Positions 34,945 to 46,228 of a DNA stretch of 64,000 nucleotides are shown in pieces. The stretch comes from Patella vulgata (Eukaryota; Mollusca; Gastropoda; Patellidae), in the NCBI RefSeq assembly GCF_932274485.2, contig NC_065879.2, positions 90,825,459 through 90,889,458 on the forward strand, in the 5' to 3' direction. The notes beneath the pieces were generated by a model that did not search any database, was not told the DNA's origin, and was given only the letters and a program-made list of their open reading frames with translations. Each line of letters starts with the position of its first letter. Position 1 is the first letter of the stretch. The position numbers and the translations under genes are program-made.

Positions 34945-35000
34945 TATCAGCCCAGTTCGGAGCAGAACATTAGGACGTTAAACCCCATTTCATTTCATTA
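34945..35000 (+). repeat. SINE-like tail fragment (family 2)
   Basis: It reads TCAGCCCAGTTCGGAGCAGA, a short interval, then GACGTTAAACCCCATTTCAT. It is related to the minus-strand fragment at 17105-17165 and follows directly after the LINE tail. Confidence 0.4.
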
Positions 35001-36261
35001 CTAGGACCAAGGATAATTTGTACAACATTAATTCTATCCACAAATGATCGAACAATGTAGAGAGACCATCAAACATCGTCCCCACAAGTTCTCTTGGGTT
35101 TGTTTTTTTTGCAGTCGATGTCTGATCAGAAAAGTTAAACACCATATGGATATTTTTGTTTGTATTTTAATATAATTACAGTAAAAATATAAAATTAGTT
35201 CTGAATGATAAAATCAACGACTAAAAAGCATACAAATATATCATATACTGTAATACAAAAATATATTTTTTTATATATGGATTTAATTGGTATAAATTTG
35301 AAATTTGCGCGGAAATCCATATTTCATATAAACATAATTCATGTGATTTGTCAAAGCTGATTTGAAAAAGTGCACGTATATCTAACACTATTTATGGAAA
35401 AACAATTACTGGTTTATTAACACGCAAGGTTATTCCATAAATAGTCTTAGTGTGTTACTGTTCAATTACTTCATCCCACTTAAAGAAATTCTGGCGTATT
35501 TCTAACTTTTGATTTTGCTTAAAGAGATGCAACAGTTCCTTTAAAACAACCAAGCTAGTTTTGAGTTGCAAGTCTCGACCGAGTAGTCATATTCGGCAGT
35601 TGTGAAATTCTCCAATTTATCTGGGTAAATTCAATCAAAATAATCGTTAATTTAATGAAGCGACGGCTACTAGCATTCTTTCGTAACCAAATACGAACGA
35701 AATCCTTACGGTGACGTTACCTATTTGTATCACAAATATGACTAGAATGAACTGAACAAAAAACATCCTACTATTCTGCTCCGACCTAGCTAATAAAGAC
35801 GGCGAACTAAAACAATGCTTGCGGTTTGTTATTACGGCGGCAAGTGAGGATATGAGATACTCTCTATCGCACGAACATGGGGGATAATCTGTATCGCGGG
35901 AAGACAGGCTGACAAACATGGGTGACGATACACTTAAACAATGGTCGACGAACAATAATATATCACAGATTAATATATACAATTAAAAACATAAATACAT
36001 AAATGACAATCAATATAAAACTGAACTTAAAATGGACATAAGGTATTTAACATTTTTTTTTTGTTTAAATAACCGATGCTGTTCACTCCGTCTACTATAG
36101 CTCATTCAATGGAATCGTTTCCTGCTGTAAAAATTGATTAAATATATTTATGTACCACTGTAGTTAAGATATATAAAGTGAAAATATATTAGGCAGCTTT
36201 CAACAATTTCTTAAACAGTTCACCGAAGGCTCATTAAACTGAAGTGTTTAGCTTCCGCGTT
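35001..36261. other. AT-rich, no supported gene
   Basis: A small hairpin is present: ACTATTTATGGAA at 35387-35399 and its complement at 35433-35445. A minus-strand open frame at 35647-35982 shows no recognisable domain and is not called. Confidence 0.5.
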
Positions 36262-36603
36262 TTATATTTTACAGAACTCAGTTTTATCGACAGCCAATGA
36301 AAACGAAGCTATTTCAGTTACGCCAAGGAACCACCAAGGCGAATTCAACAGGGTTATATAATTCATGTCAACTAAAGGTTTGGGCACATCAAGGACTTTC
36401 ACCGGTGACAATCTGTGAAATAAAACAAGCAGCCCTCCCATCACCAATTCCACCACTGTCGTTTCGTTATACGGGTGCCACATTTCAACGAAATTGACAC
36501 CAGATGGGCATACGAATATGACATTTTGCGCGACCATGGCTCCGAACTTGGTCAACAATAAATCAACAGCTGAAGCAAGTGCGATGGCACCCGAACCACA
36601 CAC
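36262..36603 (-). CDS. Unrecognised ORF, possibly a glycosyltransferase relic
   Basis: A 113-residue open frame on the minus strand. The block FGAMVAQNVIFVCPSGVNFV, followed by EMWHPYNE, resembles the sugar-nucleotide-binding segment of GT61-type glycosyltransferases such as EOGT or POMGNT2 (HGAxLxNxxFLPxGxxVVELFPY), but the usual His before GA is Phe here and the C-terminal continuation does not match. No flanking exons were found. It may be a single-exon relic or chance. Confidence 0.2.
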   Translation of the reverse strand: MCGSGAIALASAVDLLLTKFGAMVAQNVIFVCPSGVNFVEMWHPYNETTVVELVMGGLLVLFHRLSPVKVLDVPKPLVDMNYITLLNSPWWFLGVTEIASFSLAVDKTEFCKI

Positions 36604-36956
36604 GAAGGTAATACGAAGATGTGAATTTTGTATAGTACTTTATACCCACAGGACACAGGATGGTCCTGTAGAGTTGCTCAGGACGGTGTTGTTTGTAATT
36701 TAATGGTGTATATATTTGGATACTATAGTGTGTGTTCTATATGCGATATCAGCAATTTGTCCTATCAACGATCGGTCTGTATTTGTAAGTTTGTAGCAAT
36801 AAATCAGTAGATAATGAAGCATAGTTGATGCTCATGGGAATACCAATTATTCGTTGAACTATTTCACTCCCGAATTCCACAAATATGTACAATTCAACAA
36901 AAACGAGTTCCACCAACACTATATTAATCAAGGTTTGTGAAGATCTACACAAATGA

Positions 36957-37155
36957 GACTGGGGTTGAGTGACCGAATGGTTAATGCGTGCGCTTTGGAT
37001 AGTAAGGTATGTCTTTGAGTCAAGTGACGTGGTTTTGATTCCCCGCTTGAACATACCAACTCCTATTACTAAAGACTCCTACGCTGAATTATTGAAATAG
37101 AATTGAACAATTTGTTAGTTTCGGAATGACCTAGTTTCCCCCTCGCTCTCTCTCG
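36957..37155 (+). repeat. SINE family 1, diverged and shortened
   Basis: Head GTTGAGTGACCGAATGGTTA, B-box region GGTTTTGATTCCCC, then a shortened body (ATTACTAAAGACTCCTACGC) and CCGAAATGACC-like remnant, ending CTCGCTCTCTCTCG. It lies just downstream of the putative tail exon of Ig-like gene 2. Confidence 0.8.
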
Positions 37156-37270
37156 TGAGACTGGGTTGGGAATATGGGCCGTGCTTACGGAGGTTTCGTG
37201 GCACACAGTATAAGTCGGGCTTAGTGATAATATATTTATTACATGCAGTAACCACTACTGGTTTTGTTAC

Positions 37271-40200
37271 CTGGTCTGTTGTGTTGTTTCCCTCTTTCGT
37301 ATCAGTGTTGTTTTCCCCTATGCAACATTTTATTTTTTGTCTGACTGAATCTGGAAATATAAGACAATATTTGTCAAAATTATTATACAATATTCAGTTT
37401 GTCAAATTTATAAACCAGGGAATCTTCAATATCAAACCCAAGAATACCCAATAGCGTCACCATCCGCTTACCAAAACCGTCGAAAACCACAAAATACATT
37501 TAAAAAAACATATAACTCGACGAAAACATCAAATAAAACAAAAATATACAATCAATGGAACTTAACATCTTATGCTTGTATATTTTGAGACTAACATTTG
37601 CATTTACTGAGCATAGTTATTTTTAGTTATTAGAAAGGCAAGTGTTTCAATAGTTCCTTCAGGAACTGCCTCTGATCGGACGATATCCGCTGACAAGTCA
37701 CGTCCGTCTCTACATAGCTGTAACTAGTGTTTCAACAAAAATTGTTTGTCGAATGAAGAAAATACTAGCCTACCTTGTCTATGAATAGAAAGTATCAAAA
37801 TAACTTATAGATAACATGGTAAAGATTAGAGGGACCATCTTTCTGAAACACCTCATTTGGAACCTGTGTGATCTTTGAGGACACGGGACAATAGCCTAAC
37901 AGTTAAACGTGATCAGTGTTTCTCATCACACAATTGTTAAAACTTGGATTTTAAGTTCTGACTCCCAGTAAAGTTATTTGTGTTAGGAACCAGCTATAGA
38001 TACGAACTGCATACTATTATTGAAATATTGATTTTTCTATATTAATAAAAGCCGACTACTGTAATGCCGAATAATATACAAAAAGCCTCACCATATCGTT
38101 TGACCAATACTATTATTACTATTACTATTACTATTACGACCAGGAATACAACAGCCACAGTTATACCAACAATTTCCCAGGAAGATAATCCAGAAATATC
38201 TTGGACGAATACCTTTTCTGAAATGACAAGAACGCTGATAACACTACAATGTAGAATACATTTGCCACTTACATAAAATAGAAATATACTCGGATAACCT
38301 TGTGAACCAGTACTTCAGGCTTGTTATTTTGGTCAAAATTTAAAATATATGACGCAACTACAGATATTTGTTTTTCTTTTGTACAGTCATGTTTCCACTG
38401 AATCCAGTTTAGTTGACACGTCGGCACCTGGATTAAATGTCAGCAATAAGATACAACTATAAATATATACAGAGCATAAAAACGTCCCATATAAATAAAT
38501 TTAAAACAGCGGTCTTATTAATTTAGGTATCAACCGCGAGGCTACGATATATGAATTAAAACCATCGAATAATCGAACTGTTCATCTATAATAAAATCGC
38601 CAAGTTTCGCAACTCTCACTGAATTAAAGTTATCGCGCCCTAATGCATCGATCTGTGAATGTGCGTCCTTCTGCGTAGCCTCGCAGAAAATATTAATCAT
38701 CGAACTCGTCCAAGACTTCCACAAAATGGACATTTACGCAAAGATTATACATTATTTCTAAAATAAGAGCAGGGCCCTTGTGCTCCAACATCTTGATCAA
38801 CGGGTCGTATAAATTTGTTCATCTCTGCTCTACTAGAGCAGAAAATTAACGTCTCTACTATAGCCCCAGCAGAAACTGCTCATCATCATAGTTAGTCAGG
38901 GTACCAATCTAATGGAACATCCAAGTTAAACTCACATTCAATCCGAGCTCCAAATTCTGGACGAAAATCATTGTAATAAATTGGTGAAGAGATGCACATT
39001 TCACGGAATATCATAATGTGTAAGACTGTTAATATTGCGAATGGAAACTTAACTCGAACTAATTTCTTAATGGTATTGTTGTTTTCTGCTAGGTCATCCT
39101 CACTCCTTATGCGGAAACACATTTGTACTTACAGTGTTTACAGTATATCCCTAAACGTGCGAATTACCTTTGAGCAAGATACCCCAACTACTTTCTTCTT
39201 TATCATGAAAGATAATACGACATATATAGAAATAATTAAAGTCTTCCCTTGATGCATTAAGTAACGTTAGAATAATCTGTCCTTCAATACCATTGGTAAT
39301 ATTTCGTTCTGTTTTGTTAAATGTCAGTCTACTTTCACCATCTGGTATTGTTGGTAGAAAATTGCCTCCTTGCCAATATCCTATCTTATCAATCTGTAAC
39401 ATAATACATCTGTTTAAAATGTTGGAACCACAAATTATATGCGGCAAACACAAAATGCAAACCCAAAATCTTGTAAAGGATATTTTGCATATTATACAAA
39501 GGAATAGCTAACTTTACACCTGCGCCCGCTCTAATCAAATGAACATGAATCGCTGCAGGGTTACAAGGTAAGCAAGGCTATATTCAGCAATGTGTACCAT
39601 ATATAATTTATGGTGATATCTGCTGCATATAATCAGAACACAGTGACCTTAACTTAGCAACGTGTTCGCTTACGAGCAAATATTTCAGATTTCGAGGAAT
39701 CGGACATAAGTCACTACTAGTAGTAATACCTTTCCTTAAGAATGAAGGAGAGCTCAGTATCCTGTCCAGTTACCAACAGTCAGCATTCGTCGCCGCCGTA
39801 CCGGCACAAACGTGTTGAGAGAGAGAGAGAGACAGAGAGAGAGAGAAAGAGTTTAGCACCCACTCGACACAAACTAGGTCATTTCGGAACTAAAATATGT
39901 TTCAATTTTATTTCAATAATTCGCATGCGCGTAGGGGTCTTTAGCAGTGGGAGGAAACCAGAGGACCCGGAGAAAACCCACGAGGTTGGACATGCGACCC
40001 TACTCCTTGCTACGTACAACCGGGAAATCGAAACCATACTATACTAGTCAAGTGCCCTGGTTTCTATCCCTGGATTGTACGTGACAATGGCAGGGTCACC
40101 GGTGCTTATCTTTCTGCGAATTATTGTAGATGTTAATACATGAACTAGTCCTTTCTTTCTTTATTCATCCTGCCTCTCGTGCAATGGGGGGGGGGGGCGA

Positions 40201-43200
40201 ATGGTTAGCGCGCGCTGTATCATACGGTCTGTCATTGAGTCAACTGGCGGGGTTTCAATTACCCGGTTGTACGTGACAAGGAGTAGGGTCGCCTGTCCAA
40301 CCTCGTGGGTTTTCTCCGGTTTCCTCCCACTGCTAAAGACCCCTACGCGCACGCGAATGATTGAAATAAAATTGAACCATGTGTTAGTCCCGAAATGACC
40401 TAGTTTGTGTCGAGTGGACGTTAACCCTATTTCGCTCTCTCTCGATCAATTGACCTCACCGTTATGTTCTTCTTATTCTTACAGTTAAATAGTTATTTCC
40501 CGTTATGATGCATCATTTAATGTCATTAAGTATTAAATAACTCATAACAATATACTTCAATTAACAATACCTTTCCGCCTTTCTCATTCTTACGGTTAAA
40601 TATGATCATGTCTATTGATTCTGTATAGTTATAATTCCAAATAAATGTAATGTTATCTTTGGGGTGTCCGCTCATGTTAGTCACGTTACTAGATACACCA
40701 GGGTCTGAACTGTTTGTCACGTTACTAGATACGTCAGGACCTGAAATAGAAAAAAACAGGTTGTCAAATAAAGAAACTGTTTGAAATATGTCAATGCATG
40801 TGAAGCACAAAGACCCTAAAGTTTGTCTTTCCGGAAGACTGTGTGGGAAGCTTGGCCTTCTAAATTCGTTTCAATATGGGTGTTTAAACCTGTCTGCTTC
40901 GTCATTAATTACATACAAAATTCCGTAAATACACATCTTATTTAAAATTGTTAATACATCGATTTGGAAGCCACGTCTATTTTCTCTGTATTCTGAAATG
41001 ATCCGCATAACCAAAAGATACAGTATACACAGTATTAATATTACTTACCACCAGCAAGGAATATACCAATGCTAGAGCTTGATTTTTTGTCATTAAAAAC
41101 AACCTTACAGGTGTAGTTCAAGTTGTAGTCTCCTGCTGTTGTATTTAGTAATGTCAAATATATGACACCTTCCCAATCACCAGTTTTATTGAACATAACT
41201 CTTACTTTCACGCTAGAAGCATTTCTATTAAAGATGCCATCTTCCCAAACTCCAAGGGGGTTAAGCTAAATAAAGAGTATTAGGATCACCAATTTTATTG
41301 AACATAACTCCGGTTATCAATGCATATAAGATTCCACAGATCCTAGATGAACAGTCTACAATACATAGGCGAATTATCCTTTAGGATAATAAAGTATAGG
41401 TAAATATCCAAAATACATTATTATTCTAATGTAAAGCGCCTAATGTCCAGAGAGCTATGTTCATTGGCGCTAAGTTGCTCAGTCCAGTCCGGATATTACA
41501 AGTCATGAGGGAATAAGAATGTTCGCCCTGAGTTTGATAGTTTATGTAACATAATTAATGCCACCCAAAGACTACTTTTATTGATATTATGATAATAACT
41601 TGTAAAGGTGTGCTATGCGAGTTGTTCGTACAATTTATAATTACCTAACTTTCCAAAATATGTCTGTCAGCAGGATTATCGCAACAAAATGTTTTGTAGA
41701 TGCATCTGTCATATCTATCAGCTGGTTATTGTTTTGTACACAGCTTTTAACACCGTTTTAATATTATGGAAAATTCCTTGCATTTGTTTAATGAAGATAC
41801 TAGTTTTCTGGCATGTTCTCATTTGGGGGTCTAATATAATCAAACACTATTCTAGACATTTTGCTTGGAAGATGTGAAAATATATAATGTTTGAACATTA
41901 TATATTTTCACGCATTATCTCGCAGATAATCGGATTAACTAATGTATCTTCTTTTAATATAGGTGTTGTGGGGCTGTATTGAGACAATCACGACCATAGA
42001 TTTAAAGAGTCCCACATCTCGGTTTAACATGGGGTTAATCCGTTTAATGTTTTGATGTACAACTAAGTATCACTTTTAAAAAGTCTAACAATCTTGTTCA
42101 ATCAACATTACCTTTCCGTTTTTCTCATTCTTGCGGTTAAATGTGATCATGTTTATTTCTACTGTATAGTAATAATTCCAAATAAATGTAATGTTATCGT
42201 TGGGGTACCCGCTCATGTTTGCCACGTTACTTGATACATCCGGACCTGAAACAGAAAAAAAAAACAGGCTGACAAAAAAGTAAACATGTGCTTATCTTTT
42301 ACTGTTTGAAATATGTCAATGCAAGTGAAGCACCAAGACCCTAAAGTTTGTCTTTGCGGAGGACCGAGTGGAAAGTACGGCCTTCTAAATTCGTTTCAAT
42401 ATGGATGTTTCAATCAGTCGGCTTCGTCATTAATTACATGCAATATTCCGTAAAAACACGTCTTATTCAAAATTTGTGTTAAAACATCAAATTGAAAGCC
42501 ACGTCTATTTTTTCTGTATTCTGAAATGATCCCCATAAACAAAAGATAAAGTATACACAGTATTAATTTACTTACCACCAGCAAGGAATATACCAATGAT
42601 AGAGCTTGATTTTTTGTCATTAAAAACAATCCTACAGGTGTAGTTCAAGTTGTAGTCTCCTGATGTTGTATCTAGTAGTGTCAAATATATGATACCTTCC
42701 AAATCACCAGTTTTATTGAACCTAACACTTACTTTCACGCTAGAAGCATTTCTATTAAAGATGCTATCTTCCCAAACTCCAAGGTGGTTAAGCTACAATA
42801 AAGAGTATTAGGATCACCAGTTTTATTGAACATAACTCCGGTTATCAATGTATTTGAGATTGCAGCTAGGTTCCACAGATTCAAGATGAACAGACCGCAA
42901 TACATAAACATCGAATAATTATTTATACAGAATGGTCTGAAACAGTAAAACATTTAAATTGGAATATGCCTTAAGGGTAATAAAATATAGGTAAATATCG
43001 AAAATACATTATAATTCTAATATATAGAGCCTAATGTCCAGAGAGCTATCATTGGCGCTAAGTTGCTCAGTTCAGTCCGGATATTACTATGAGCGATTAA
43101 GAACGTTCGTCTATAGTTTATGTAATATAATTGATGTCAAACACAGACCACAGACTTACTGGTATTAGGATAACAACTCGTACAAAGACAGCCTGTTAGA

Positions 43201-45605
43201 ATATATTTCCCAAGACTTTGAAGTGTTATACACTAATTAGACTCATAAAAATCTCACTCCCAATAAAAGTGCCTCTATTATATTACGTATAACATATCTG
43301 GTGAATAACGAACTAACATTACCTCTTACAGATACATCTGCACAAGCAAGACACTTCTTCAAATTATTTATATAGCCATGGGCACACAATGAAATGCATG
43401 GGGGTGAATTTAACTTAAGACATAAAATGCGTAAAACTAATATAAAAAGAGTTTAATAATGGGACACGAATTAATGGGGAATTAGTTAACATTAGATAAA
43501 GAGCTGACGGTTCTCGCTATAATAGTTAAAAAAATAGCGATTTCATTTTAGGCTATCTTCGATCCTCATTACTAACGTTGAAAAGTCTCTATTAAATTAT
43601 CCATCACAAAATGTATTCAAATCCACTAAATATCACGGGCTAACTATGGCATCTAGAACTGATTATGGTCTGGATAAGTCAATTAATGTCTAGTTAATAA
43701 TTTAAATAACATTTCGGGCCTAAAGAAATACCCACAATAGGTAAATTTAGCTGTTGCATAATGTATGTCTAACAAAAGCTATGACTAAACACCATCTAAA
43801 AGGGAATGTGCGTTTTTGTCCTTTTTTGGGGGGGGGGGGTAAAGTAACAATTAATAGATAGACAGATGAAGACAAAGCATGCAAGATATTGTATAAAAGT
43901 TAATAATGTTAAATAGATAATCGGATTAACTAAAGTATCTTCTTTTAATACGGGTGTTGTGCGGCAGTATAGAGACGAACACGACCACAGATTTATAGGG
44001 GTCAATGTGTAACTTAATCGTGAGGCCTACATCTCGGTTGAACTTGGGGTTAATCCCTTTTATGGTATGATGTATAATTAAGTATCATTTTTAAAAAAGG
44101 CTAACAATATACAAGTAGTTCAATTAACAATACCTTTCCGTTTTTCTCCTTCTTACGGTTAAATATGATCATGTGTATTGGTTCTGTGTTGTTATATTTC
44201 CAAATAAATGTAATATTGTCTTTGGGATAACCGCGTATGCTAGTCACATTATTAGATACGTCAAGGCCTGAAATAGAATATAAAAAATTATCTGAATGAC
44301 TCTGAAATAAGTTGCATAACGATTGATCTTGTATTCTATTAGTTTTTAACGTCCGCTTCCAACGAGGGTGATATCACAGACAAGTTGTCTTATTCTTATT
44401 AGTTTAGCGCACGTGCATGGGTTTTTCCTGTTGGAGGAAACTGGGATACCCGGATTAGACCCACGAAGTTGAGAAGGCGCCCCTATCTCTAGTCACATAC
44501 CTCATCAAACCAGGTAGACATAGACCCGCAATACCCTGGACCACTGGGCACCTCTAATTCCGGTGTATTCCCACGAAGGCGCAGTTACAGAGCGTGGCCA
44601 AAATTAATCCTTCCCACGAAGGCGCAGATATCCACTTGTTGGCTTTCGTTTGAAGAGGGGCTTGTTGTTATTAGGACCCAATTAACGGTGTTTAAGATTT
44701 TACGAATTTATGTTCACTCTGAATTTTATTCACCAATTGGCAACTAATGATTAAAATCATCCAAGTATTCAATATGAATCTTAATCACCAATTGAATGAT
44801 GAATGTCATCAAATCACCCAAGTAGTGTTCACCTATTCGCTTACTCTCAATCAGTGTCATTTTTAAAGATGTATAAAATTCCGTTACACTATCCGAAATT
44901 CAGATAATATTCTACAATAGCAAACGCATAACGTGAATTCAACTTTGTACCTACAAATCGCGGAGGACGATATCAGTGGAACCCCCACGACACAGAGGAG
45001 CACAGAACCAACAACACTCTCTGGAAGGATAGCATGCAAGAATCGAGAAGCTATAGTTGGAAAAGCCCATCCGAATGTTTTTGAAATGATAACATTTTTA
45101 CAACAAGAACAAAATATTAATGAGATTTGAATCGTTCAGTATGCTGGGGGACAGGAACCACCAATGAAGAGATATAAATATGCTCAGATCCAAAGCCAGC
45201 TCCAGGAATTAAAAGGACGACACGAGGAAGAGGAATTGACTTTAGTCGAGTATTTAGACAGGGTGTAGTTATGTTTTTATTTCTTATGCCAAAAATGATG
45301 CTAAAATGTTGGTTAATTAGTTACATTGGGGATTATGAAAGTGTAAATTCTTATCATAACAATCTATAACACCATTGTTACGTTTTTAATCCATTTTAAT
45401 CCCTAGGGGCTGGATTCCCACGAAGGCGTCGAAAACGACCTCGTTAAATCCGTTACGGTCAATAACTGCGCCTTCGTGGGAATAAACCCTAATTCTCATT
45501 ACGATTGAGTTCGTTCTTTCCTTCTAGCATTGTGTCCATATTTGCAAATCCACAACTGCAAACTATTAGTACCATTAAATATAAAGGACGTGTGTAGTTG
45601 AACAT
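37271..45605 (-). CDS. Single-pass membrane Ig-like protein, gene 2 (multi-exon)
   Basis: Exons on the minus strand: 45605-45503 (probable signal peptide, MFNYTRPLYLMVLIVCSCGF, phase-1 donor GTAATG); 44267-44134 and 42792-42576 (Ig1); 42245-42112 and 41265-41049 (Ig2); 40740-40571 and 39393-39168 (Ig3); 38217-38092 (transmembrane, WEIVGITVAVVFLVVIVIVI, then IIVLVKRY); 37350-37271 (start of a basic, Cys-containing tail, DSVRQKIKCCIGENN). All use AG/GT sites. Phases alternate 1-0-1 through the domains and are 1-1 for the transmembrane exon. First-half exons share NDNITFIWNY-like motifs with Trp at the usual B-strand Cys site; second halves share YLTLLDTTSGDYNLNYTC with an F-strand Cys. Many NxT/NxS sites suggest heavy N-glycosylation. 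Ig1 and Ig2 are very similar and lie in duplicated introns. Exons between 39168 and 38217 may be missing from the model, and no stop codon was assigned. The signal and tail exons are less certain than the rest. It is likely a cell-surface receptor or adhesion molecule (inference). Confidence 0.7.
38299..38427 (-). CDS. Possible extra exon of Ig-like gene 2
   Basis: On the minus strand an AATCCAG acceptor precedes an open stretch with CQLNWIQWKHDCTKEKQ and SYILNFDQNN, reminiscent of a first-half Ig exon but with Cys near the B strand. In the phase required after exon 39393-39168 it meets a stop, and the donor (GTTATC) is weak. It may be a decayed domain exon. Confidence 0.25.
38888..39119 (-). 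pseudogene. Possible decayed Ig second-half exon of gene 2
   Basis: The minus-strand open frame contains RVKFPFAILTVLHI and CISSPIYYND, which loosely parallel the E- and F-strand blocks of the good second-half exons, then stops after PLDWYPD. It lacks a convincing acceptor and is the wrong half for its position. Confidence 0.2.
39816..40036 (-). repeat. SINE family 1 (head missing), in an intron of gene 2
   Basis: A minus-strand copy with a long GAGA tail at 39820-39855, the body, and the B-box remnant GGGAAATCGAAACC. It is followed by a small plus-strand piece at about 40045-40105 (GTCAAGTGCCCTGGTTTCTA, GATTGTACGTGACAA) that looks like another SINE fragment. Confidence 0.85.
40183..40443 (+). 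repeat. SINE family 1, in an intron of gene 2
   Basis: Head GCGAATGGTTAGCGCGCGCT after a G-run, B-box region GGTTTCAATTACCC, full body and CGCTCTCTCTCG tail. It lacks the CTCCGGGTC segment found in some other copies, which hints at two subfamilies. Confidence 0.88.
41874..41911. repeat. Perfect hairpin in an intron of gene 2
   Basis: Two 18-bp perfect complementary arms (GTGAAAATATATAATGTT and its complement) are separated by only two bases. It is AT-rich and could be a small fold-back element or a cruciform-forming site. Confidence 0.9.
44345..44550 (-). repeat. SINE of a different family (family 3), intron of gene 2
   Basis: On the minus strand: GTGCCCAGTGGTCCAGGGTA (A-box-like), GGTTTGATGAGG (degenerate B box), then CTTCGTGGGTCTAATCCGGG and CAGTTTCCTCC, the central block also present in family 1, and an end with GCGGACGTTAAAAAC. 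A shared central domain with a different head is the usual sign of SINE superfamilies. Confidence 0.6.
44561..45486 (+). mobile_element. MULE (Mutator-like) remnant in intron 1 of gene 2
   Basis: Terminal inverted repeats share TATTCCCACGAAGGCGCAG at the left with its exact complement at the right. Internal extra copies of the CCCACGAAGGCG word sit at about 44612 and 45418. The flanks CTCTAATTC (44552-44560) and CCCTAATTC (45487-45495) agree at eight of nine positions, as expected for a 9-bp MULE target duplication. Only the 3' end of a transposase remains inside. Confidence 0.7.
44933..45268 (+). pseudogene. MULE transposase, C-terminal remnant
   Basis: The frame reads AIVGKAHPNVFEMITFLQQE, QNINEI, an in-frame TGA at 45128, then VQYAGGQEPPMKRYKYAQIQ and LTLVEYLDRV before the final stop. 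This order matches the conserved end of metazoan MULE transposases (HPxxWxFI, EQ, Q..aGxxPP, eYLdri). A neighbouring frame near 45005-45025 gives RTNNTL, the start of the TNNxxEGWH block, so a frameshift lies about there. Confidence 0.65.
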
Positions 45606-46053
45606 GTTCAACACAATCATCAATCTGAAATAAATAACCCTAGATTAGAACGTTGAACCGAATGACGACACTTAATACAGAAACGTTCTGAAATACCCCG
45701 TTTAAATAATCCAAATGTATTTGTTAATATACTGTAGTAGGATTTCTAAATGTAGTAAGATTGCTAGATATTGTTGTTTTTTTTTCTCACGTACAAGCAG
45801 TCAATTTCGGCACTTATTTTTCACCATACGTAGTTGTCAGTACCTGATCTGAAAATCTGATGGATTATTAATCTAAATAAACAATTCTTCCAAATCCCCA
45901 AAACTGAATAATAAAACCAGAACACAATGTAGTTTCGATACTTGCGAATGGTGATTCTTATTCAAAAAGCCACATCTCACTGAGTATTAATTCTATAAAT
46001 TTGAAGTTTAACATATGTCAATATGTCCTATAACATGTTTTTCATAATATCCT
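45606..46053. other. Upstream of gene 2, no gene seen
   Basis: A TTTATTTCAG acceptor-like sequence directly before the signal-peptide exon (minus strand, near 45630) suggests a separate 5' untranslated exon farther right, which I could not locate. The promoter cannot be identified by eye. Confidence 0.35.
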
Positions 46054-46228
46054 GGGCCCTTATTCACGAAACCTTAATACAATCGAAATTTTAAGAAATA
46101 CTGCAATTCGATTGGCTGACCAATATGCAAATTGGATATATGCAAATTGATTTTACTAATCAGCCAATCGAATTGCAGTATTTCTTAAAATTTCGATTGT
46201 ATCTTCAAGTTTTCGTGAATAAGGGCCC
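46054..46228. mobile_element. Fold-back MITE
   Basis: A 175-bp palindromic element: GGGCCCTTATTCACGAAA at the left, its complement at the right, with complementarity running through TACAATCGAAATTTTAAGAA and AATACTGCAATTCGATTGGC almost to the centre. There is no coding capacity. The flanks do not show an obvious target duplication. Confidence 0.88.

Noticed and set aside
35647-35982. Minus-strand frame of 111 residues
   Set aside because: No recognisable domain, no splice partners, composition like the surrounding AT-rich DNA.
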